Below are positions 26,143 to 33,828 of a stretch of DNA of 64,000 nt, piece by piece. The stretch's first letter is position 1; each line of letters starts with the position of its first letter. Where the stretch lies: NCBI RefSeq assembly GCF_001884105.1, contig NZ_MACI01000012.1, forward strand, positions 1 through 64,000, written 5' to 3'. The stretch comes from Bacillus luti (GTDB lineage Bacteria; Bacillota; Bacilli; Bacillales; Bacillaceae_G). A program made the position numbers and the translations under genes. The notes beneath the pieces are model-generated. The model saw nothing but the letters and a program-made list of their open reading frames with translations, ran no database searches and was not told where the DNA came from.

Positions 26143-26276
26143 TTTGGTTTTTATAAATTTTACAAAATAGTGATAAAAAAAGATGAAAAAAGTAAAAAAT
26201 GCTTTATCTTTATCAAAAGATATATTAATATAATGAAGTTGAGAGTTTAATCATATTAAAGAAAGGAGAGATTCCA

Positions 26277-26627
26277 TTGAACTTTATTAAAAATATGCTA
26301 AATGGTGTGCAGACTCAATACTTAGTGAAATCATATATTATTTCTTTTATTCTTACAGGTTTTCTCTTTTATAATCCATCACCATTTCCCTATCCAGTAG
26401 TGATGACTATTCACTTTGTATTAGCATGTGTGTTATTTCCTTTTGCAACAATTGTGTGGGATGACCTTATTAACACTATGATGGGAAACACGGAAATAAC
26501 TGTTTCTATTTGGCTTATGTTTACTTGGAAAATATTCAAAGTACTATTCTTGTATATTTTTAGCCCACTTATTGCTCCAATTGGCATGATCTATGTTTAT
26601 TTAGCAAACGGTTATCATAAAAACTAA
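26277..26627 (+). CDS. membrane protein, 3-4 TM
   Basis: This 116-residue protein starts at a TTG after AAAGGAGAGATTCCA. Hydrophobic stretches lie at about residues 20-32, 40-62, 76-90 and 92-108. It is rich in Phe, Tyr and Trp. It lies between the DUF3967 gene and a strong bidirectional terminator. The family is not recognised. It is the first of a series of short, unrelated genes in this stretch. Confidence 0.6.
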   Translation: MNFIKNMLNGVQTQYLVKSYIISFILTGFLFYNPSPFPYPVVMTIHFVLACVLFPFATIVWDDLINTMMGNTEITVSIWLMFTWKIFKVLFLYIFSPLIAPIGMIYVYLANGYHKN

Positions 26628-26663
26628 TATTAAATCTTTATTTTTAGTCAGGAATTAATTATT

Positions 26664-26702
26664 TAAAAAAAGCGAAGGGATTATTCCCTTCGCTTTTTTT
26701 AA
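26664..26702. terminator. bidirectional terminator
   Basis: AAAAAAAGCGAAGGGA and TCCCTTCGCTTTTTTT form a long perfect stem around a short loop. Confidence 0.85.
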
Positions 26703-26807
26703 TACACATATGAGGATGAGATTGCTACTGCAAAGGGTCGTGATGGAGGTTTAAAACGTGAAGCCTTACAAGGAGTAGAGCCTATTCTCTAGTAGAAAGG
26801 GAAAAGT

Positions 26808-26850
26808 AAAAAAGACAATGATGGGTTAAAGTCCCATAATTGTCTTTTTA
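26808..26850 (-). terminator. terminator of the repeat lipoprotein gene
   Basis: AAAAGACAATgATGGG and CCCATaATTGTCTTTT form a stem with one mismatch, directly after the stop on the minus strand. A closely similar hairpin plus gene end occurs at 39128-39205. Confidence 0.75.
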
Positions 26851-27516
26851 TTATTGAAAACATTTCGTATCAAGAACATACGCTGTAACATGTCCGTCTC
26901 GGACATCTGTTAGTGTGATAGTATAAGATCCAGCATTCATTTTAACTGAAACCCCGTCTCTCAATTGATACGGCTTTGTTTTACCATTATCATGTTTAAC
27001 AACCATCGTATCGTTTGTTATGCTCTCGATCAGTAACTTATCAATTTTATCCCCAGCACGTAATGTAAATTCCTTATCATATCCATTACAGTCTATTTGT
27101 AAATTTTGAAGTACAATATTTTGCTTTTCAGAAGAGCTCTCTTCCTTTTGAGCAGGTTGACCGCTTGCCTCATTATTTTCTTCTTGTATCCCTTTTACTT
27201 CTTGAGCAGCATCCTGCTTATCTGATTGTTGAGTCTCTTTTGTTTCTTGTACGGCATCTTGCTTATCCGATTTTTGAGTCTCTTTTGTTTCTTGTACGGC
27301 ATCTTGCTTATCCGATTTTTGAGCCTCTTTTGTTTCTTGTACGGCATCTTGCTTATCTGATTGCTGAGTCTCTTTTGTTTCTTGAGCAGTATCCTGCTTG
27401 TCCGATTTTTGAGTCTCTTTTGCTTCTTGTGATTCACTTGCTGTTTTTTCAACATTTCCACAAGCAGCTAACATTAAACAAGCAATCAGAAGAAATAATA
27501 TCCCTGTCTTTTTCAC
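26851..27516 (-). CDS. lipoprotein with 14-residue Glu/Gln/Lys repeats
   Basis: The protein starts at a GTG 6 bases after AGAGGTG. The signal peptide KKTGILFLLIACLMLAAC ends in a lipobox, so it is probably anchored to the outer face of the membrane. Residues about 35-105 hold five tandem copies of a 14-residue unit of the type QETKETQKSDKQDA, encoded by 42-bp DNA repeats that can vary by slippage. The C-terminal 100 residues form a small strand-rich domain (DCNGYDKEFTLRAGDKIDKL) ending DTKCFQ, with two Cys. The function is unknown; the repeat looks like a spacer through the cell wall. Confidence 0.75.
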   Translation of the reverse strand: MKKTGILFLLIACLMLAACGNVEKTASESQEAKETQKSDKQDTAQETKETQQSDKQDAVQETKEAQKSDKQDAVQETKETQKSDKQDAVQETKETQQSDKQDAAQEVKGIQEENNEASGQPAQKEESSSEKQNIVLQNLQIDCNGYDKEFTLRAGDKIDKLLIESITNDTMVVKHDNGKTKPYQLRDGVSVKMNAGSYTITLTDVRDGHVTAYVLDTKCFQ

Positions 27517-27723
27517 ACTTAACACCTCTTAAAAATTTTTTCAACTCACCTATTATATATAAAAACATTAAATCAATATATAAAATTAGATTCATTATAT
27601 GAAAAAAACTTTATTTTTCTGTATGAAACACTCCCTACCACTTAATTTCCTTTACTTTACTGTCTACTCTGCGATTAGAGGTTGTATTGTATTTCTATTA
27701 TTATATTTCAGTGTAACAATATA

Positions 27724-27744
27724 CCTTGGTGGAAATTCTGGTGA
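27724..27744 (+). repeat. DUF3967 3'-tail relic 1
   Basis: CCTTGGTGGAAATTCTGG plus TGA encodes PWWKFW and a stop, the last residues of DUF3967 proteins. The following GGATAAGAAGAA also recurs after the relics at 31078 and 31657. There is no upstream coding remnant. Confidence 0.6.
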
Positions 27745-27973
27745 GGATAAGAAGAACCCCCAGCCAGGGCAATACCTTACGAAAATTTGATTATATAAAA
27801 ATGCGGATTTCTACTCTTACAAGGTATTCGTTTTTTTTCTTTCTATCGATAATGAGACGTTGTGTTAACCGAGTATGTATACAACCAAAATCAAACAACA
27901 TATCACCTCTTTTAAATGGTAAAATAGGGAAGAGTATATGGAAGAAAAAAGAAAAAGTAAGGGAGGGGAATAA

Positions 27974-28156
27974 GTGAAATATATTAATGGATTGTACATA
28001 TCACTTATATTAATGATATTTATTAATTTACTTAATACTACAATATTTGATAATGAATATTCAGGGATAACAATGTATATCTCTTCCGTTATATTCGCGA
28101 TTGGGAGCGCATTTTTCATAAATGCAAAACGGCTTAAAATTAGTGAGAAAAAATAA
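27974..28156 (+). CDS. small two-TM membrane protein
   Basis: This 60-residue product starts at a GTG after GGGAGGGGAATAA. Two hydrophobic segments (about 5-20 and 32-50) and a basic tail KRLKISEKK are visible. The strong ribosome site supports translation. It sits between two DUF3967 tail relics with its own terminator downstream. No family is recognised. The gap 27517-27973 upstream holds tail relic 1 and the motif copy at 27846-27871, and no other gene. Confidence 0.55.
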   Translation: MKYINGLYISLILMIFINLLNTTIFDNEYSGITMYISSVIFAIGSAFFINAKRLKISEKK

Positions 28157-28231
28157 AACAAAAAGTTTCAATAACGATAATTATGTAAATGAGCTAGTAG
28201 TGGTTCTGGAAAGAACTTAACTACTTAAAAC

Positions 28232-28266
28232 GATAAGCCCTACTAAAAGTAGGGCTTATTTTTTAT
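28232..28266 (+). terminator. rho-independent terminator
   Basis: ATAAGCCCTACT and AGTAGGGCTTAT form a 12-bp stem followed by TTTTT. Confidence 0.85.
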
Positions 28267-28361
28267 CAGAAACTATGTCATTTAGGATGTTTTGCTCATG
28301 TGCATTCAATTTATTAGTAATGTAGTAATCTAATATTTCATCAATAAGCTCATAATATTTA

Positions 28362-28442
28362 ACAAAGAGAATGATGCAGGAGTTTCGGGATGAGGTTGCT
28401 GCTGAGAAGGAGAAGAAGAAGCCTTGGTGGAGGTTCTGGTGA
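28362..28442 (+). repeat. DUF3967 3'-tail relic 2
   Basis: The open frame encodes TKRMMQEFRDEVAAEKEKKK and then PWWRFW and a stop, almost the same as the end of DUF3967 copy B. There is no start or upstream part. The rest of the gap 28157-28602 contains terminators only (28232-28266 and AAAGACGA/TCGTCTTT at 28514-28545). Confidence 0.8.
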
Positions 28443-28602
28443 GTGGTTTAGAACAAACTTCTCTTTTATTTCAATGAATCCCATTTAGTCAAAAAGTAAA
28501 GAAAATAAATAAAAAAAGACGATAGGGAATCCTGTCGTCTTTTCATTTTTGTATAAATAGTAATTGCTGCTTTTGTCATTGTAGGTGCTGGTTATGATGA
28601 CT

Positions 28603-29628
28603 TTATAAATCTAAACTTGCAAATACTCCGGCGTGATCGGACGGCCAGAGACCTGTTGACGTTCTGTCATGCTGTTCTTCTCCTACTACATCCGCCACAA
28701 TTGGGTTCCAACCGTTTTTAAACAAAATAAAATCTATTCTTCTGTTTAGAGAGGACACAGCATTCAATAGATCAGGATTCTGGCAGCATGTAAATCCCTG
28801 TCCTTTACCAACTTCAGTCCAAACATCTTGAAATCCAGCATTGATTAAATTCCCGTATGTTGGTGTGCCGGTTCCGGCAGCGTTTGAATTCAAATCTCCT
28901 AGAAGAATCAGAGGTAGATTTGTATTGGCTGGTCCAGCTAGTAATTCGTTTCCTTGGGCGACTTGGACTGGGGGGGAAAGTGGTTCTAAATGGGTATTGA
29001 TTACCCGGAAGATACGTCCGTTTGCGCTAACGTCGATAAATGACCATCCATGAACAATCGTGAGTGGTTGTCCACCAATTGGTATCGTCAATTTTGCTTC
29101 ATAATTGGCATTTTGACGCTGAATAATATTCAATCCAGAATTCTTTCGGATCAATATGACGTCCCTGTCTAAAAGACCAATAATATTCCCGTTGCTGCTG
29201 GGCAATTGTACGGAGTTATTATCGTTTTGAGCTGCTACTTCATAATGTAATCCGAATGTTCTTAACTCGTCTAGCAGCAATTCTACAAAATCGTATGTGA
29301 CCGTTGGCAAACCCGGAATAAACAGTTGCCAGATTTCTGCTTCTTGTAATCCAATGATGTCAGGTTTTTTCAAAACGATTTGTCTGGCAATTGCTTCTAC
29401 ACGGACAGGAAAGTTAGTTGCAAGAAATTGTCGAAAAACTTCAGTTACCGCTTGGCGTAATTCTGCTGGCGTAGCAGTGAAAATCGGTGTTAAATCTGCA
29501 CCTAAATAAATATTCCATGTCATGACCGTTAGTGGTCCTTGGGGTTCTGGAATCGGAGGGACAGCAGGTGGAAAAGCAGGATAAAGTCTACGACAGCATT
29601 TCTTTTGTTTAAAAAAACATGAGTTCAA
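28603..29628 (-). CDS. endonuclease/exonuclease/phosphatase with KQKKCCRR leader
   Basis: This 341-residue protein starts at a TTG after AAAGGGGGTGAACTG. Residues 1-26 carry the leader KQKKCCRRLYPAFPPAVPP. From about 32 the EEP fold follows: MTWNIYLGAD, IIGLQEAEIWQ (catalytic Glu), INTHLEP, LLGDLNSN (Asp and Asn) and the terminal SDHAGVFA (Asp-His). All key residues of a metal-dependent DNase/phosphodiesterase are present. The same leader starts the beta-propeller protein at 29995-30915. The PP-rich leader resembles exosporium-targeting segments (compare IGPTFPPLP at 56230), so a spore-surface hydrolase is possible but inferred. Confidence 0.8.
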   Translation of the reverse strand: MNSCFFKQKKCCRRLYPAFPPAVPPIPEPQGPLTVMTWNIYLGADLTPIFTATPAELRQAVTEVFRQFLATNFPVRVEAIARQIVLKKPDIIGLQEAEIWQLFIPGLPTVTYDFVELLLDELRTFGLHYEVAAQNDNNSVQLPSSNGNIIGLLDRDVILIRKNSGLNIIQRQNANYEAKLTIPIGGQPLTIVHGWSFIDVSANGRIFRVINTHLEPLSPPVQVAQGNELLAGPANTNLPLILLGDLNSNAAGTGTPTYGNLINAGFQDVWTEVGKGQGFTCCQNPDLLNAVSSLNRRIDFILFKNGWNPIVADVVGEEQHDRTSTGLWPSDHAGVFASLDL

Positions 29629-29714
29629 AACAGTTCACCCCCTTTTTTTAAAACTAAATATAATTATTTATATTCAAATCAAATAAATTTGCTTGTATGC
29701 TTGTCCCTTATACA

Positions 29715-29793
29715 CCACGTGAGATGCAGGAATTTCGTGATGAATTTGTGGCTGCAAAAGAGAAGAAAAAGCCGTGGTGGCGGTTCTGGTGAG
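29715..29793 (+). repeat. DUF3967 3'-tail relic 3
   Basis: The frame reads TPREMQEFRDEFVAAKEKKK and then PWWRFW and a stop. With the promoter and leader of the adjacent minus-strand gene it forms a block of about 240 bp (29555-29795) that is duplicated at 30841-31080. Confidence 0.8.
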
Positions 29794-29863
29794 GGTTTTT
29801 GATAAATTACGAAAAAGTAGAAAAGTATACACTTCCACTTTGATGAAGGATACATAGTGGGCT

Positions 29864-29960
29864 AGTTAACGTAAAATTCGTTATCAGGAGTCAATGTATT
29901 TAGGAGATTACCAAAAAACCTCCAATTAAGAAATTTGGAGGGCTTTTGTATTCACATAAT
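29864..29960. repeat. motif-terminator block, copy 1
   Basis: TAGTTAACGTAAAATTCGTT, then GTCAATGTATTTAG, a hairpin CCTCCAA/TTGGAGG and TATTCACATAATT recur in the same order at 43264-43370. The hairpin could end the minus-strand propeller gene or a plus-strand transcript. Confidence 0.5.
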
Positions 29961-29994
29961 TAAGGTTATTGGTAATTTGTTGTAAAATCCCTTT

Positions 29995-30915
29995 TTAGCC
30001 AAATACCGTAAAAATAGCAAATCCATTAGGAAAATCTAAATCTCCAGCACCAAACTCTCCAACACGCACAGGAACTGTAGGATTAGCAATATTATAAATT
30101 TCTATAGTGCTATCGCCTTGATTTGCGACATAAAGAGTAGTATCTGTAATAGCCAACACAGCAGGCTCATCTAAGTTTCCAGCACCAAACTCCCCAACAC
30201 GCATAGGAACCGTAGGGTTGGTAATATTATAAATTTCCACAGTATTATCACCAGCATTTGCGACATAAAGAGTGGTACCTGTAGCAGCTAATCCAGCAGG
30301 AATATTTAAATCTCCAGCACCAAACTCTCCAACACGCACAGGAAACGTAGGAATGGTAATATTATAAATTTCTACGGTGTTATCTCCAGTGTTTGCGACA
30401 TAAAGAGTGGAACCTATAGTAGTCAGTCCAGAAGGCACATTTAAATTTCCTGCATTAAATTCTCCCACGTGTACAGGAGTACTAGGAATGGTAATATCAT
30501 AAATTTCTACGGTGTTATCACCACCATTTGAAATATAAAGAGTGGTACCTGTAATAGTTAATTGATCAGGAACATTTAAAACTCCTGTACCAAATTCTCC
30601 AACACGTATAGGAATGACAGGGTTAGTAATATTGTAAATTTCTACACCGTCTCCCAAATTTGCGACATAAAGAGTAGTACCTGTAATAGCCAATCCGGCA
30701 GGGCCTAAATTAGTTACTGACGTAAATTCTCCAATACGTACAGGCGCTGTAGGATTGATAATATTATAAATTTCTATCTTGTCATCATCGATGCCGCCGT
30801 CAGAACTAGATACATAAAGAAATTTAGCTAGTACAACAACAGGAGGGACAGCAGGAGGGAAAGCAGGATAAAGTCTACGACAGCATTTCTTTTGTTTTGA
30901 AAAATATGAGTTCAA
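29995..30915 (-). CDS. beta-propeller (LVIVD-type) protein with KQKKCCRR leader
   Basis: This 306-residue protein has a TTG start in the same context as its neighbour. Leader residues 1-25 are nearly identical to those of the 28603-29628 protein. The rest is six or seven tandem units of about 42 residues with the core LYVANTGDNTVEIYNIT and VRVGEFGAG. This is the LVIVD-type beta-propeller repeat of surface proteins. There is no signal peptide, sortase motif or catalytic signature. The leader is shared with a nuclease-fold protein, so the leader, rather than the body, probably decides location, perhaps on the spore surface. The repeats are similar enough to recombine. Confidence 0.8.
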   Translation of the reverse strand: MNSYFSKQKKCCRRLYPAFPPAVPPVVVLAKFLYVSSSDGGIDDDKIEIYNIINPTAPVRIGEFTSVTNLGPAGLAITGTTLYVANLGDGVEIYNITNPVIPIRVGEFGTGVLNVPDQLTITGTTLYISNGGDNTVEIYDITIPSTPVHVGEFNAGNLNVPSGLTTIGSTLYVANTGDNTVEIYNITIPTFPVRVGEFGAGDLNIPAGLAATGTTLYVANAGDNTVEIYNITNPTVPMRVGEFGAGNLDEPAVLAITDTTLYVANQGDSTIEIYNIANPTVPVRVGEFGAGDLDFPNGFAIFTVFG

Positions 30916-30997
30916 AACAGTTCACCTCCTTTTTTGAAACTAAATATAATTATTTATATTCAAATCAAATAACTGTGCTTGTATGCTTGCCCCTTAT

Positions 30998-31078
30998 ACA
31001 CTACGTGAGATGCAGGAATTTCGTGAAGAAGTTGCGGCGGCAAAAGAGAAGAAAAAGCCGTGGTGGCGGTTCTGGTGA
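30998..31078 (+). repeat. DUF3967 3'-tail relic 4
   Basis: The frame reads TLREMQEFREEVAAAKEKKK and then PWWRFW and a stop, followed by GGATAAGAAGAG. It is the right part of the second copy of the duplicated leader-promoter block. Confidence 0.8.
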
Positions 31079-31256
31079 GGATAAGAAGAGGAACGTATAA
31101 AAATAGAATTGTAGAAAAAGAGGATTCCTTGTGAGAATAGGGATCCACTTTTTTTCTTGTTACTGATAATGAGACACTATATCTAACTTACATAAATATC
31201 CTATTTGTTCAAATTAGCCCTTGCTGATGGTACAATTAGGATAACGGAGGAATATT

Positions 31257-31562
31257 ATGGGATATCTTAATCAGCTTTATGTAATACTGTATTTTATAAG
31301 CGGCATTGCAGTATTCTCATTCTTCAATTCTGATTCACCAAAAACTAAGGATAAAAATCTAACATTCATAATGGTTAGTTTAGGGGCAAATCTATGCACA
31401 ATTCCAGTGGCTTTATTTATAGGTGTGATGGCAACAGATTCTCCATATAGCACTGTACTTGATTTTTTGGGAGGATTTCTCTTTATTCAGGGAATACCGC
31501 TCCTCATACTAATTGTAGCTTTTTTGAAGTTTGCAATAGCAAAGAAAACAAAACAAGTATAG
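31257..31562 (+). CDS. membrane protein, 3 TM
   Basis: This 101-residue protein starts at an ATG after AACGGAGGAATATT. Hydrophobic segments lie at about residues 8-23, 35-57 and 70-92, and the tail is basic (KFAIAKKTKQV). It lies between tail relics 4 and 5. It is not recognised; it could be a small transport or immunity protein. Confidence 0.6.
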   Translation: MGYLNQLYVILYFISGIAVFSFFNSDSPKTKDKNLTFIMVSLGANLCTIPVALFIGVMATDSPYSTVLDFLGGFLFIQGIPLLILIVAFLKFAIAKKTKQV

Positions 31563-31579
31563 AAGCATACAATTAACGT

Positions 31580-31657
31580 GTGGAAAAGATATTGGAAGCA
31601 CGGGATGGGGTTGCAGATTCGAAAGAGAAGAAGAAGCCGTGGTGGAAGTTCTGGTAA
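31580..31657 (+). repeat. DUF3967 3'-tail relic 5, internally deleted
   Basis: The 26-codon frame reads VEKILEARDGVADSKEKKK and then PWWKFW and a stop. It joins the EARD segment of the coiled-coil directly to the VA..KEKK tail, so about 26 codons between two Asp codons are missing. GGATAAGAAGGGG follows, as in relics 1 and 4. Confidence 0.75.
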
Positions 31658-31726
31658 GGATAAGAAGGGGTACCGTCAGCATTTTGTTAAACCAACTTTA
31701 AATAAAACATTCGGGGGAATGTATTT

Positions 31727-32227
31727 ATGTCTAATGAAGTTTTGCCTTTCACAGTAAGAGTAGCTACTTTAGAAGATTTTTGGGATATATCAAATATAAA
31801 CAAGCAAGTTCAACAGTTGCATATAGAGGGAAGACCAGATATTTACTCTGATACTTCAGCTTCTTTGGATCACAATGCATACGAAGAATGGCTTAATGAT
31901 AAAACCATAGAGATATTTGTAGTAGAGGACAATAATAAAGAGATTCTTGCTTACATAATTTTAGATATTAAAGAACCATCCGAAAATCCAAAGTTAGTTG
32001 AGCGAAAAGTACTCTTTATCCGCAATATTGGCGTAAGTGAAATATGTCGAGGAACAGGAATAGGAAAAATATTAATTCAAAAAGCATTTGAGTATGCTGA
32101 AGAAATACAAGCAACAAGTGTAGAATTAAATGTTTTAGAATTTAACAAGAAAGCTATACGATTCTACGAAAAGCTTGGATTTAAAACACAAAGTCGGCAA
32201 ATGGAATTTGTGTTACCTGATGCTTAA
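31727..32227 (+). CDS. GNAT-family N-acetyltransferase
   Basis: This 166-residue protein starts at an ATG after TTCGGGGGAATG. The acetyl-CoA binding motif is CRGTGIGKILIQKAF (R-x-x-G-x-G). It is preceded by the strand KVLFIRNIGVSE and followed by VELNVLEFNKKAIRFYEKLG, the usual motif B. The substrate is unknown; close relatives acetylate small amines, antibiotics or protein N-termini. It is a single gene between a DUF3967 tail relic and a terminator. Confidence 0.88.
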   Translation: MSNEVLPFTVRVATLEDFWDISNINKQVQQLHIEGRPDIYSDTSASLDHNAYEEWLNDKTIEIFVVEDNNKEILAYIILDIKEPSENPKLVERKVLFIRNIGVSEICRGTGIGKILIQKAFEYAEEIQATSVELNVLEFNKKAIRFYEKLGFKTQSRQMEFVLPDA

Positions 32228-32293
32228 AACTACTTCCTATATCGATAATCGTGTAAATGAGCTAGTGGTGGTTTTGGAAAGGTATATTGTAAA

Positions 32294-32337
32294 CTACGCA
32301 AAAGTAGAAAAGTATACATTTCTACTTTTCTACTTAG
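32294..32337. repeat. distant copy of the par repeat
   Basis: CTACGC, AAAAGTAGAAAAGTATACATT and a T-rich mirror half recur here, as in the repeats upstream of parA (34785-35107). A weaker copy lies at 29815-29840. It may be an extra binding site for the partition complex or a shared terminator. Confidence 0.45.
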
Positions 32338-32348
32338 TAGTAATAATG

Positions 32349-32379
32349 AAAAAAGCCCTGCGTATGCGGGGCTTAACCA
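32349..32379. terminator. bidirectional terminator
   Basis: AAAAGCCCTGCG and TGCGGGGCTTA form the stem between the converging GNAT and nuclease genes. Confidence 0.6.
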
Positions 32380-32380
32380 T

Positions 32381-33340
32381 TTACATAACACTTTGTGCGT
32401 CCTTTTTTATCTCTACAATAGGCTCTTGGAATTCAAAATCTTTTATTTCAAACTTTCCATTTTTATCTTTACCAAAAACCTTCATCTCAACATTGTTAAT
32501 ATTTTTAAGAGCGTTATATATTTTTTCTGAATAGTTTGGAGCAATTGTAATCATACGGATGTCCTCATTAAAACAAGATGGATAATAAGCTGATTGCCAC
32601 GCTAATTTTTTATCATCTGCAACAACTTTTAATTCAATGATACATTTAGTTCCATTCTTATCTTTTGCGATAATGTCAATGATTCCATTCTCTACTTTGT
32701 ACTGTCTTGTTATGAAAGTCATACCTTCTTCAATGGTTTCTATAAAATCACATAAGATATCTTCTAATAAAGATTCAGGTCCATTTATTACTTCTTCAGT
32801 TATTAATTGTTCCCATATAGCATCCATTACTTTTTGTTTTTCTTGAATTAAGTAATTATTCTTGTATTCCTCGTAATTCTTACAAGAATTCGAACATACT
32901 CCGAAGAGGGCGTAAGGCCCCTCATTAGTTATATGCTTTACCATAGACCAATCCATATCGTTTATAGAATATAAAATTTCATCTTGTAGTAATTTCTTAA
33001 TATGATATGGAGTCTTGTTCCAGAAATCATGTCCCCAATAGGACGTTTCTTTGTTAGATAAATTTTTAATGTCCTTTTTTCTAAAACATTCTTTACAAAA
33101 CAACTCGCCTACGTTTAAAGTCAAAATTCTCGATGATATCTCTTTTACTTTATCTTCATCGTGGGTAATTAGAATTAATTCTCCTTTATTAAAATCCCAT
33201 TCAGGTAGATCGTTACGAAAAGCATATAAATAATATCTTTCGCCTTCATTCTGTTTAAAATCAACTTTGAGACAACCATATTTTCGGGTGAACAAATTGA
33301 AATCGATTAAACTGTCACCATTTTTAGAAATAACTCCCAT
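32381..33340 (-). CDS. NucS-like PD-(D/E)xK nuclease
   Basis: This protein has about 319 residues from the ATG that follows TTGGAGATGAATTTC. The C-terminal 120 residues carry LEDILCDFIETIEEG, then VENGIIDIIAKDKNG (catalytic Asp) and CIIELKVVADD (E-x-K), followed by QSAYYPSCF. This is the arrangement of NucS/endonuclease domains of the restriction-nuclease superfamily. The N-terminal part contains cysteine pairs CKEC and a Cys-rich segment (FGVCSNSCKN), perhaps zinc binding. It could protect against mismatched or foreign DNA. It lies directly upstream of parAB in the same orientation but is separated by a gap. Confidence 0.7.
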   Translation of the reverse strand: MGVISKNGDSLIDFNLFTRKYGCLKVDFKQNEGERYYLYAFRNDLPEWDFNKGELILITHDEDKVKEISSRILTLNVGELFCKECFRKKDIKNLSNKETSYWGHDFWNKTPYHIKKLLQDEILYSINDMDWSMVKHITNEGPYALFGVCSNSCKNYEEYKNNYLIQEKQKVMDAIWEQLITEEVINGPESLLEDILCDFIETIEEGMTFITRQYKVENGIIDIIAKDKNGTKCIIELKVVADDKKLAWQSAYYPSCFNEDIRMITIAPNYSEKIYNALKNINNVEMKVFGKDKNGKFEIKDFEFQEPIVEIKKDAQSVM

Positions 33341-33412
33341 GAAATTCATCTCCAATAACAGTATGATGGGAAACGCTAAGAATCATTGTATATAGAAGAA
33401 AAATTATATTTT

Positions 33413-33814
33413 CTATTTTTTTTCTAACATTTCATAAAGGTGCTTGTACATCCCTTTATAACCTTCAGATTGTCTCGTTGTAAGCTTAGTATTTACATAG
33501 CTTTCAAGAAGCATATCGATAATGCTGTTAATTGATGCTTTATCCATGCTTTCTGCTTCTTTTATAAATGGTTTAAGTGTATTTAGCTTTAATAAAACAG
33601 CTGGTGAAATTTTAGCAGTTTTAGATGGAACTAAACGTTGATCAGGCTTTTCAGGAGCTGTTACTTTTCCTTTATTGATAATAGGCTTAATAACTTGTTT
33701 CTTAACGGGCTCACTATTACGGCCAAAATCGTTAGTTCCTTTTATCTGAACACCTTTGTCATTTAAAGTGTTTCCAGGTTTTGTGACTATAGGCTGAAAT
33801 GGTGCTTTAGACAT
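33413..33814 (-). CDS. small ParA partner (ParB/ParR-like)
   Basis: This 133-residue protein has GGAGGAAG before its start. It begins 14 bases after the ParA stop on the same strand, the classic position of the centromere-binding partner. The N-terminal 70 residues are basic and disordered (KKQVIKPIINKGKVTAPEKP). The C-terminal part is helical (ASINSIIDMLLESYVNTKLT), like a ribbon-helix-helix or small dimer domain. It should bind the repeats at 34785-35107 and stimulate the ParA ATPase. The family is inferred from position and size. Confidence 0.65.
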   Translation of the reverse strand: MSKAPFQPIVTKPGNTLNDKGVQIKGTNDFGRNSEPVKKQVIKPIINKGKVTAPEKPDQRLVPSKTAKISPAVLLKLNTLKPFIKEAESMDKASINSIIDMLLESYVNTKLTTRQSEGYKGMYKHLYEMLEKK

Positions 33815-33828
33815 TATGAACTTCCTCC

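Noticed and set aside
26712-26790. A further DUF3967 tail relic (GATGAGATTGCTACTGCAAAG)
   Set aside because: The first 20 bases resemble the tail, but the following codons (GRDGGLKREALQG) do not, and the PWW end is missing. Similarity is too weak to count.
26900-27500. Possible CRISPR from regularly spaced repeats
   Set aside because: The repeats are contiguous 42-bp coding units without spacers, inside the lipoprotein gene. Likewise the collagen repeats are not CRISPR. No cas gene is present.
27165-27602. Plus-strand frame opposite the repeat lipoprotein
   Set aside because: It only reflects the 42-bp repeats of the lipoprotein gene; no ribosome site and no domain.
28185-28215. GTAGTGGTTCTGGAAAG and GTGGTGGTTTTGGAAAG (32265) as extra tail relics
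   Set aside because: They match only part of the GTGGTGG-GGTTCTGG core and do not preserve the coding frame or stop. They may be decayed copies but cannot be supported.
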